Origin: Capitella teleta
Taxonomy: Eukaryota; Annelida; Polychaeta; Capitellidae
Length of the DNA: 64,000 bases
NCBI GenBank assembly: GCA_000328365.1
Contig: KB312312.1
Span: forward strand, 287,549-351,548
Reading direction: 5' to 3'
Below, one piece after another: positions 54,251-64,000 of this stretch. Under the pieces are notes generated by a model that was given only the letters and a program-made list of their open reading frames with translations, ran no database searches and had not been told where the DNA came from. The number at the start of each line of letters is the position of its first letter. Positions within the stretch are counted from its first letter, which is position 1. Position numbers and translations under genes: made by a program.

Positions 54251-57200
54251 TCAAGAGGGCGGTTTCCCCAGCAAGAAATACGTTAACATGTCACCTTTTC
54301 CTTTCACTGTCACCAAACCTCGACACTCGAACACGTAACCTTTCGGTGAGAGAGCGTGGTAGATGTCTGGCGTGACCTGAAATACATAAGGCTTGCTTCA
54401 TGAATATGAGTGTGATCGCGTAAGCTAATATACCACATTAAGGTGGCGATCATAACGCATTACAAAGTCAGAATCATAACGCACCTGCACTGAATCTGAC
54501 TTCCCCGTACTGTCCATGCGGCTCGCGACATTGACAGCGTTGCCCCAAATGTCGTATTGCGGTTTTCTTGCTCCGATCACTCCGGCCACCACAGGCCCCA
54601 TGTTGATACCTGAGAATGGTGGGGTCATAGGTTAGATCAAAGGTAGGGTCAAAGGTCAGGTCAACATATGTCTGGTCACTTGATATATAGCCACCATTTT
54701 ATAGGAGTCAAATAGGAACTGTGCGTGGAATCCCTTGGACATATATCCCATGGGTCTCCACCAATATCCAACACGTAATTATAGACTACAACATACAACA
54801 GCACACAGCACCCGGGCCTCCGTGCTTCCAGACAACACGGCTGAGTCACCGTGGAATGGAATCAAATTCACGACCACCTGCACCCGCCGTGGTCTCTAAT
54901 CGGGAACGTGGGAAGTGGAGCGACACCTTATCAGCGCTGGGTTGGGAGAACCGTCAGGTGTCCGCTCGGAATTCACATTAGTCTTGTTTGTGGAACGATG
55001 ACCTAGATCAAGCATGAAATCCGAATACAAGTCTTCAGTCCATGCCTCAAAATCACAATGATCAGGGTTATGATGCACATGGCTCTCATCTTTCGCATTT
55101 CTTGTTGTCCTTTAATTCACATCGCTTATTTCTTGGAACCAGCTTGTCGGAGCAGACAGGAAGAGGCGACACATCTATCCAATCCAAGCTCAGAGATTTA
55201 CCAGGAAATTCACATAGCATAATGCCAAGTACACCAAAGATCTCAACAAAATTGAGCATCTGTTAGTAAGCTATTGGCACAGCGCGTAATCGGATAAATG
55301 TCGCAGTGTGGTGTCGATGCCTATACTGACCAATCCTGAGTTTGAAGTGATTCCAAGAATGTTTGTTGACGTATTCCAGTTGCTCCTTGATGGCGAAAGC
55401 GAACTCAGCCACGGCCGCCGCGTGTTGGTTCTCTGCGTCATGGCCTCCCTTCAGACCGGCAGCTGCCATGTATGTCGATCCCGTCGTCTTGATCTTCTCT
55501 ATGCAAGAAAACCTCTCCTCTTCCAGTATCTGGAAGCATGACACAAAAAGGTTCTAGCATGATATGAATTATATGTAGGTGCTTGAATAGACGAGTGCAA
55601 AATATACAGTGACATCTATAACCTCATTAATATATAAATATTAATAATAATATTATTATCTAATACCTATAGTTAAGTTATTACAACACAGAGAGCTCGA
55701 ATAGTTGGTGAAACTAATGCACTATTAAGCATTGGAAAATAAAATACTCAGATCATTTAAGATAGCACTGCATTGCTATCAGTGGTTATAAATTTCAATG
55801 CGTTCACCTCATCAAAGTCAGCGATGATTTCGTTGAGGAGTCTTAGACACTCGACGCCTTCGTTGTTTCCTTCCAACTCCATGTAGAACTCGGAAAAATT
55901 GGCGATCGTAGCAAACATGATAACAGCATTCTCGCAATCTTGGTAATACAGGTCCTGAATCAACAAAGAAACAATAATTCAGTCATGAACATGATAGAAA
56001 CACAAACTTCGTCTTTTTTGTTCTGAGCTTTGAGGAAATGTTCGGCGACGTGAACAGGCAGGATGTTCGCCACCAGCTTCATGTTGTAGATGCGCAGGCT
56101 CTCCATCTCCTCCTTCTCCTCGTGCGCCTACAGTAACCATGGAAACTAGTGTCCATTTCATTAACTTGTTACCTGAAGCTTCCAGAGGAAATCCAGGCGC
56201 GCGGTGCTCTCCACCTGTTGAGCGTGGATGAAGAGAGCGACAATGAAGAGGATGACGACGACAAGACACAGCCACTTCAGCCCAACTGACGTCGTCGGGT
56301 CGTCAGCACTCAATCTGAGATCGACAAAATGTCAAACGGTTTTCAGACGTGGATGATTATTTTATTTTTACCCGAGATGTGCGAAGAGCAAAATGTCCCG
56401 GTTGTCAAAGAGGTTGACGTGTGTTATCATGACAACCACCATGAAAAGCAATCCCATGGTCACGAGAAAAGTGAGTTTCAGGATGCTGCTTGCTTGCAGA
56501 AAGACAGCACTTGAGACCATTGCAATCAGCTCACAGTACAAGAAGTACTGTAAAATCAAGGATGTGGGACATTGCTATCCTCACAGGAGTACGGTACCTC
56601 AGGGAAGTGACTGGTTGGTTTACCCGACGACGCGGTGCAATTATTCCGTTCGTCGCCATATTGAATGTCGACCCACTGAAGATATGTTGAGTTCACTTCG
56701 TCCTCCGGAATGCCGAACTCTTCAGATAAACAAGTCAGCAAACTTGAACTGTCCAGGTCGAACTGTTTGAATAAACGGTAACATTGACATTGAAATGCAT
56801 GACATTGACACTCTAACCATGGATACGAAAGACGAAACGTAGATGATTGCGACGGTGAAGCCAGCGATCACGTGACCGATGGAGCGGCTTTGAGCCAAAC
56901 GAGTGGAAATCGTTCTGACCGCTTTTGGTGAACACTGAATCGAAATGAAAGAAGAGATGCATGCTGTTGTTAATCACAAGATTGAATATATTCAGATCCT
57001 TCTTTTGGGATTGATCTCAACGGTTTTATTAATCAATGCTCTGGCTGGCTCTACTTTGGTTTCTTGACGATGAAAGGCGTGGAATTTTAACCCAAGTGAT
57101 GACCATTGTTTACATATAATTATTGCTCTTCGTGGAAGTTCTTACCAAGCAGTTCTCGGAAAATGCGACTAGAAAAGTGGCGACTAACAACACAATCGTA

Positions 57201-60200
57201 CATGGGCATACGGTTGCCATGACGACGGATCTGCAGAAAGGGATGAAGTAGTTAATGCGTTATTTCAAGATTGATTAAAACTCACGGAGGAATGATAATG
57301 AACTGAATGATCCAGACCAGAATGAGCATTGCGACTGCGCAGCCGAGATGCGACACGAACATCTCGTCCCGAACCTCAGAATACTAAGAAAAAGAACAAA
57401 AAGGTCGGTTATGAACATGCGAGTGGGCCAGACGAAGTTTTATAGCGATATTTTATTTAACAAAAATATTTCTGCTCTCAAATAAATCTAATTTTATAGA
57501 TTTGTGAATTAATTCTGATGAAGAAACTGTATTAGAAGCCTAGAATGCATTCACTACTCACGCCAAAAATTGCGATAATATTGATGCCAATATTATCACT
57601 GATATTAGCGCCAATATGTGATGTTTTGTCAATGCCCACACAAATATACAGGCAATATTGATGCCATTTACGTGTATCGCGGCAAGCAGGTCAGGAAAAG
57701 TGCCTCCACGGATATGATCGCAATGATTGCAGCAATAGAACTCTCATCTCTCTCATATCTGACCAATATTCACGTTTTTCTGACCATATGGAGTGATGTC
57801 GAAGTAATTGGGCCGCTTTGATCGAACACCGGCAAAACAGCGAGGCTGCCCTGAAATGTTGCTGCTTATAAGTTTCCGCGAGGTGTAAGTGTCCCTAGCA
57901 ACCGATACCATGGCCCAAAATGGCCGATTGCGGAGTTGGCGAATGCTGCACGATCCCACCCAGGGATGTGACCTTCGTCCGACATCTGAATATTGCGCGA
58001 ATTGTCAGCCAACCGATCGAGCAAAAGTTTTACCCCCAGCAAATCATACTGACGGCCTGTCACCAAGTTTGGAGATAAATGACTCAAAGCTACCGATTGT
58101 CATCAAGAGGCATGTCACAAATTTCACTCCAATACTTAGGATTGGTTGCGTTATACTTTTGACAGTGGGTATTTTTAGATATGACGTCATTGCAAACCTT
58201 TTCTTCCAGTTCGAGGCTGTTAAAGGTCAGGAGAAATCCGCGGACGTGTTCCGCTCGCAGTCGCTCTATGCTCCTGGCGTCTATGGCCCGACCTAGATAT
58301 TCATTCACCTCGTCATCAGGGTCCTTGCTCTCCTGGTGCTCACCGAATCCAAGTCTGGAAGATAATATTCACGAGGTCAAAGGTCGAAACAAAAGAAGCC
58401 AAATTCAAATCAACGTTGAAAGGGGGAAAGTAGCAACGGCGTGGGTGGAAAATACGGGACGAAGAGGAAGAGAGGTCGAAGGTCAGGGGAGAACGTTGAG
58501 TCACTTGTGGCGATGTGATTTGGTTCGTGACGTGACATAACTCGTGCTAATTTTGCATGGCAAATGGTTATTAAGTCGCATATCAGAAGGTCTCTCGTTT
58601 CAAAGACGACCTCGCATCGTCCATTCCCTTTCATGCCTTAACACCTTCTTTCCGTTTACCCAAGAGAGCGACGCGCTGACGACCTCGGCAGCGAATTTCC
58701 ATCTCTTTATCTAAGAATGCTGTTGGGAAATGAAGTCGAGCTTAGAGAGAACTGCCCTCCTTAGAGTCCCTATTCAGATTTGACAGGCGTCGGGGATTTG
58801 TTTTTAATGCATGGTGCCCCGAGGTAACTGGTTTATTGGTTGGTCAAACGTTGTAAGAAAAATAAGGTTTCCTCCAGAACCCATTGAAGTATGATTCAGT
58901 TTCACGGCTCTATATCCAACCAATTCGGGTGATGCAGATGGCATAACTGAATCTAATCATCCCTTTCTCCAACGTTTCTTTATCCTGCATAGGCCTACTA
59001 CCAAAGGCAGGCGTTGTTACACCCACAGTTGGGAGCACTCCACCGAAGAACTCATTAGTTTTGCAGGTTAACTTTGCGTTCATGCTGTTGTGCCTGATAG
59101 CAGAATCGCTGACTAAATTCTATACCCTGATTCCTATGACCAAGGGGAATTATGCACTGCAGCTATTATACAAAATTGGATGAATTATCCTAATTATATT
59201 GTCAGAGATACAAGAGAAAGTATAGTACCCCGCGCAGAAATACATTATTGACCAATTTACTTGCATTGACCTATATATAATGGTGATGCAGGTCGATAAT
59301 TCTCTGGTTGTTATGACGGATAAAAGAACAAGAGCAAGTCTCGTGATTCGTGATTGAGATTCCCAGAAAGAGGACTCAGATTGGCTTCCGACAGCAAACG
59401 AATGAAATAGTGAGCGGTATATTTACCTGCTTCTTATGTCTCCTTTTGCTTAAATAAAAGGAATGATGACACCCTCGAATGATTGGCGTTGAGGGGCACT
59501 GTCGGCATAGGCGGTAATTTGTGAACAGCTTTGAGGTCAACCATGATGGTGCAGCATACAACATTGGCCCTATTCATCTTTTCTGTATACATTCTCGCAT
59601 ATTTCTTTATTTGGATTGTACGATTGTTACAAGCAACAATGCTTCGTGTGAGTAGCCACCGCAAGGGTAGCTCCCCCCCCCTCCTCTCCCCTCCAATCTA
59701 TAAATGCTCCATTTCTGATGAAAGAAGGCGACCGGTCAACGAGTGATAGCAGAATAGACAAAGCTCTGGCGCTCTTTGATTACTATATATCACCCGAGGT
59801 GACATATAGTGATCAAAGAATAGGTCATAGGTCAGAGTAACGAGAGGAACATGAAACGTTTGTGTTTGTCATAATTACTTGGAATGAATGGCGGTAGAGG
59901 GGTCATCGTTGTAGCCCATTCGCCGCTGGGCAGCGTTGATGGTCACTCGCTGGACTTTCTTCGGACTCAACTTCGAGCCCTGCAATCCATAAATCACTCA
60001 TTCGATCATCCATTCATTTGTGAAACGAACTTTGTATCTGGGCGATGTTTCCTTGATGAGGAATGTTTTGACGTTGTGATCTCGCAAGAAGGCGTTTCGA
60101 TCTCCGCCGTTGCCCGGTTCTACCTCATAATCAGAGTTTAACCAGCGAACCGTGTCGTCGGTCACGTGAACCCGACTGCAGGAGAGATGAAAGTTTGTTC

Positions 60201-61242
60201 TTCACGCGGCGGTGCAATGACTCACCCGGGGATGCCTCCAGCCTCCATGCTGTTTGCCAACGTTACGTCATTTGACCAAACATCAAACTGCCATTTGCGG
60301 AGACCAAGAACCCCGCAATGCACTCGTCCTGAATGGACTCCCACTCGCATGTTGAGCACATCAACTCCAGTGACATCACGCACCAGGCTGGTGAGATAAG
60401 GTGAGATACGCTGGTTACGTATATAATGAGAAACGCTGGTGAGGTAAAATGAGATACTAGCATACTGGTGAGATAAGGTGAGATACGCTGGTTACATATT
60501 AAGATGAGAAACACTGGTTATATAAGATGAGGTACGGTGAATATTTGTTCGAAGGTGAAAACTGCGTCATGATTTAATTAAGACAATTATTGAATCTATG
60601 TCAACTGCAAGACCCAATTCTGAATCATAGTCTTCTTATGTTTCTTAGACTTCATTACTTTGCATCTTGCAATCAACACAAATAAATAAATAAATAAATT
60701 CGTATACTAGTATGCTAGCTACGTTTGATCGAATCAACAAAGTTCTCTTCTTAAGCAAATAATGATTTCCGAGGCTCAAAACACACGATTTGTGAATGTC
60801 CCGGTTCTTGTAATCTTCAATTCTGGTTGGATATGGAAGCAAGCGGTGTCAATGGTGGGGTGTTCATGTCATGAGCGAATAAGAATTCCACATACACCGC
60901 CTGTAATCTGGTGTCAACGAAGTGAAATCGGGCGAATCATCCACATGCGTGTAGTCTGGTCAATGCATTACATAACTGCTCTAAGTGCAGCATTTGACTT
61001 ACGCGATTGCTTCAATCATATCGAGGCCCATCTCGACACAGCAGTGGGCGTGATCCTGTCGAGACTCAGGTAATCCGCTAACACAGTAATAGCAATCACC
61101 CAGAATCTTAATTCTGAGGCAGCAGTTTTCTTGAGCGAGTTTGTCAAATCGAGCAAAGAGCTCGTTTAGCAGTTTCACCAACTCCTGAGCAGTGCACTGT
61201 GAGCTGAGGGCAGTGAAGCCACAGATGTCAGCATACAGAATG
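54251..61242 (-). CDS. ADCY: Adenylyl cyclase, class III, type 5/6-like (5' part missing)
   Basis: Exons 61242-61003, 60387-60226, 60175-60031, 59979-59879, 58354-58198, 57383-57286, 57230-57146, 56934-56818, 56762-56598, 56547-56372, 56314-56173, 56127-56008, 55954-55808, 55529-55331, 54609-54485 and 54376-54251 join in frame to about 767 residues. C1 has both metal aspartates ([15 protein letters not shown]) and [20 protein letters not shown]. Six membrane helices follow, with a loop bearing NST and NCT sequons before FPEYFLY. C2 opens [12 protein letters not shown] and holds FDEYFMEL-like [24 protein letters not shown] and the catalytic Asn/Arg pair [11 protein letters not shown]. It is a plasma-membrane enzyme making cAMP from ATP under G-protein control. 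C1 wording fits types 5/6. The first membrane block and C1 start were not found up to 64000. Confidence 0.95.
54646..54658 (+). promoter_or_regulatory. DR1 nuclear-receptor-like motif
   Basis: GGGTCA-A-AGGTCA in the penultimate-but-one intron region of the adenylyl cyclase, embedded in a run of further half-sites (GGGTCATAGGT, GATCAAAGGT, AGGTCAAC) at 54622-54665. DR1 is the preferred element of RXR, HNF4 and COUP-type receptors. Confidence 0.4.
58374..58386 (+). promoter_or_regulatory. DR1 nuclear-receptor-like motif
   Basis: AGGTCA-A-AGGTCG, 20 bp from the acceptor of the cyclase exon 58354-58198, inside the intron. Confidence 0.4.
58473..58485 (+). promoter_or_regulatory. DR1 nuclear-receptor-like motif
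   Basis: AGGTCG-A-AGGTCA, same intron and same orientation as the motif at 58374. Confidence 0.4.
59773..59819. repeat. 22-bp-arm hairpin in cyclase intron
   Basis: The left arm TCTTTGATTACTATATATCA (continuing CC) and right arm 59798-59819 pair with two mismatches across a 3-nt loop. The loop is too tight for a standard microRNA precursor. Confidence 0.85.
59822..59834 (+). promoter_or_regulatory. Perfect DR1 nuclear-receptor-like motif
   Basis: AGGTCA-T-AGGTCA, both half-sites consensus, beginning 3 bp after the hairpin at 59773-59819. Confidence 0.5.
60388..60535. repeat. Diverged GGTGAGATA-type tandem repeat
   Basis: About three degenerate copies of a 50-70-bp unit containing CTGGTGAGATAAGGTGAGAT and ACGCTGGTTAC. 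It lies in the cyclase intron directly upstream (in the gene's sense) of the exon starting at 60387, so it overlaps the acceptor's polypyrimidine region. Confidence 0.75.
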
Positions 61243-64000
61243 CTGGAAGAAAAGAAAACAGAAAAGCAATTAGTCAAATATGCATTGAATGAGGCTGGGA
61301 ATCCACGGGTCGCAAATGAGTAGCCACTCGAATTGAGTTTAAAAGAGGATTATCTATATAGGGTGGATTAGGGCGATGGCAGCAGGGGTTAACGACCTCA
61401 CCACTGCATCACCGCATACCTGTGTACATATTCTGACTACCTGTGAGGTATATGGGTTGCTATGTGGTGCTATTCGTCACACCACAATTGCAGATTCGCG
61501 AGCGCACCTTGAATCACCAATACGCCGCCTGCTATCAAAGGGGAATCAAAAGCACCTGTGATGTAATACGAGTACAATCGTAATACGAGTACATATATAT
61601 ACTAATTATCAATGGTAACAAGAGAATTAAACACAGCCCAAGGCCGCTATCTTGGACCCTTCTCATCTTTCGCCCGGCCGTATAATTATTTGTCTGGCAG
61701 CCGGATCATATAGAACCGAATTAACGTGATAAGCGATCGCGTGGTATATAAGTTACTTTGAGATTTAAAAAACGCTGATTAAATTCAGGTTAGTAATCGC
61801 AGGTTAGCTAAGAGTGAACGTGTGAAATGCCCACGCTATAGGCGTAGATCATTGCACGCAACCTTTTCGCGAGACTCAGTGTTTTCATCGCTTTGTTATT
61901 GAGTCGTGTCTATCATGATTACACTATCGTACGGTGCCTTTTTCTTTTCTTTTTTTTTTTCTTTTTTTATATATGGAGGGGGGTGACTTTTTTTCATAAT
62001 GATTATAGGCACGTAAACCTTATGTACGGAAAGAAATCGTTGTTTTAACTACCTTGATCATTACTTTTATGTCGCGTTTCATCCGTGCGCGAATATTATG
62101 ACATGGAAGCTGTTTCTTCTCGACTTCGACACAACGTTCTGAATATTTCATTATTAGTCATTTTTATTTTCTGTCTGTGTCTGACTCGAGCTTTCATGTG
62201 ATTAATCTCATTTACCTGTCACGCGACCAAAGCGCATGGTATTCCCAGGATTTAGGTGTCCATTTCGTCTCATGGTTCGCCCATGCTGGCAAAAGGGACA
62301 CAGTTCCAATTGACGTGACCATTCCACCGTGGTTTCAATCTTTCACTTGACTTCAAATGAATGTTTCCAGCGGGTTTTAGAGCTACTGTGAGGATTCGCT
62401 CGACTCAATGAGATTACTTATTCCTTTGATACAAAATACAGACGAAATCGTTGACCGTAATGGACAACGTCTGGTGGCTATTTCTCGGATCAAAGTGCAC
62501 AAGGGTGATGAGGGCGTCTATTTCTGCCCATTCATGAAAAACCTCTAATGAAATCCCGGGAGTCGACGGCCAAAAACAGGGAACACGGCGTATTGCCATG
62601 ATATCGTTAATTGCACTCAAATATTTAACTCTTGCAAAGAGAGCGGTGCTTGAATTCGCCATCGAAAAAGAGCTCACAGGTTGTGAATCCTCCTACTGCG
62701 ATTTCAACTTACGTTGCCTTTTTGACGGTTGGCGTTAAGTGCGTTTTACCCTCATCAAGCCATCAGTAGAACGCCATCGTGACCTTGATCAATCGCTGGA
62801 CGTTGCCCTGCTCATGCCACGTGACAAGTGCTCTTGGCAGTTCACGAAAGAAGAGGGCAGTTTGTCTCTGTGCATCTTTATGGGTCCCAGTGCCAGCACG
62901 TCATCAGCGGAAATAGCCCCAAGGGGGTTTGCTGAGAGCGACCGCAGATGGAAGAGCGCTGTTTATAGAAGCACAGGCCACGTGATATAGGGCGGCCCTT
63001 TGTTGGCCGACGGGTCTGCAAACTTCCTTGCTGATAGCGTTCACTGCAAGCACCACAGGTGGCAGCGATGAGAATGTACTCAAGTCTCTGAGCAGTTGGA
63101 TGTGAGTGAGTCCACTCTCTTATCGCTCAATTCTTTCTCGCCAGTTGTAATGGCTCTAAACATACGCGATTGTCCCCCTCGGCTGCGCACATGTTCACTC
63201 GAGGTTGAGGTTATTTTTCTCCGCTCTCCGCTTCCAGGGATATCGCAAATGGATGAGAACCACTTGCCCTCGAGGAATAGATCTTCCTCAATTATGCATT
63301 TTTGCCGAGTGCCAGATATAGTCTACAAGTCTGTAAAACCAAAAGAACACTTTGAAATAATCATATTCCTTTCCTTTTCGCTTTTCTCCATAGGTGCACG
63401 AAACACACTGTAAGAAATCTCTGTTAATGTGCAGCGTAGAATGACGTAACCAAGGTGACCGCATTATTCCAGCCAATCACCACTGCATGGCAATATATCA
63501 ATAGCAATTCTGCCAAATTCTTCCCAAACTCTCACCTCATAATGTAACCAAGAAGCGACAAGAGACGGTGTATCAGAAAGCACCATAGCATTCCGCTCGC
63601 AGCCTGGGGTTTGATTTATCAGTCGACCAGTGTTTCCCCCCTGAAGATCACCCCCCTCGGGAGACTCCGTTCGAGAAGGGCACTTCACATCAATTAACCC
63701 CAACTGAAGTTGCACATCGTTCTTTTACGCCTCCCTGGAACCCAGCAAAAATCAAGAAAGAACAAAATAAGAATATACTTCTGTGCTAATCTGCCTAAAC
63801 CTGTTTTCTGAATGCATTGTTTTAGCACCAACATCCTTGTTTACATTGGAAGAACTTAGAGCTGAGTTATTGGAGTGCAAACCCCATCTTCGATGCATAC
63901 TACCTGTGATTGGAACAGCTGCCATGCAGTGTCAAAGTGCCAAAAGTGATGATTATCAAGATGCAAAATGGAAGATGGTAGCGACATTAATTGGACACAA
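61243..64000. other. Upstream cyclase intron or flank, no exon recognised
   Basis: I looked for the cyclase N-terminal membrane block and C1 start on the minus strand and did not find them. A minus frame at 63464-63715 has a donor-like GTGAGA after WLHYE and an acceptor-like TTCCAG upstream, but its sequence matches no cyclase region. The composition at 62200-63700 is richer in GC than elsewhere, possibly regulatory. Confidence 0.45.

Noticed and set aside
59773-59819. microRNA precursor
   Set aside because: A 22-bp stem with a 3-nt loop is too short for the usual precursor of about 60-70 nt.
63464-63715. Candidate upstream cyclase exon on minus
   Set aside because: Splice-like edges exist, but the protein matches neither the membrane block nor the C1 start of adenylyl cyclases.

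Overview
The window is animal nuclear DNA. Its genes are split by GT-AG introns, many very short (42-60 bp, alongside some of several kb). The background is AT-rich and full of microsatellites, minisatellites, small DNA transposons, a tRNA-headed SINE family and LINE remains. The gene content (TNF ligand, Arx-type paired homeobox gene, FMRFamide-receptor-like GPCR, fibrinogen-domain lectin, GalNAc-transferase, adenylyl cyclase) fits a metazoan invertebrate with compact introns. I cannot place it to phylum from sequence alone. No LTR or viral element was recognised.

Layout. 1-4888: repeat-rich, with an 11-copy 42-bp minisatellite and a cluster of small palindromes. 4889-10492 (+): a six-exon TNF ligand whose long first intron holds a 2.5-kb terminal-inverted-repeat transposon and two SINE copies. 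10868-14257: a 142-bp TA-flanked MITE, then a second copy of the 2.5-kb transposon in opposite orientation, itself carrying a nested 661-bp element. 15680-16597 (-): an intronless secreted protein with a probable TNF/C1q-type jelly roll, convergent with the TNF gene. 19649-20701 (-): an intronless peptide-type GPCR. 24750-27479: a transposon graveyard with a 0.53-kb long inverted repeat, a Tc1 transposase relic and a 956-bp pogo/Tigger-like non-autonomous element.

28568-39073 (-): a six-exon Arx/aristaless-type gene with octapeptide, Q50 paired-class homeodomain and OAR domain. Its 6-kb last intron contains, on the opposite strand, a complete small gene with its own promoter, 42-bp leader intron and polyadenylation signal (30423-31795), followed by a decayed L2/CR1-type LINE. 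39074-45272: non-coding with a near-perfect 68-bp palindrome, a short telomere-like tract, a third SINE copy and a possible LINE tail. 45273-46498 (+): a secreted fibrinogen-domain protein. 47108-47611: an eight-copy 63-bp minisatellite with two alternating unit types. 48532-51587 (-): a ten-exon polypeptide GalNAc-transferase. 54251-61242 (-): the last sixteen recognisable exons of an adenylyl cyclase (most of C1 through C2); its 5' part lies beyond or is unrecognised in 61243-64000. One 1.5-kb intron of this gene contains three same-strand DR1 hormone-response-like motifs.

The genes do not form an operon or one pathway. They are unrelated signalling, secretory and developmental genes on both strands. 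Two neighbours (TNF ligand and TNF-like secreted protein) may be distant relatives. Splice models were assembled by eye with a check that every join preserves reading frame; none is supported by transcripts.
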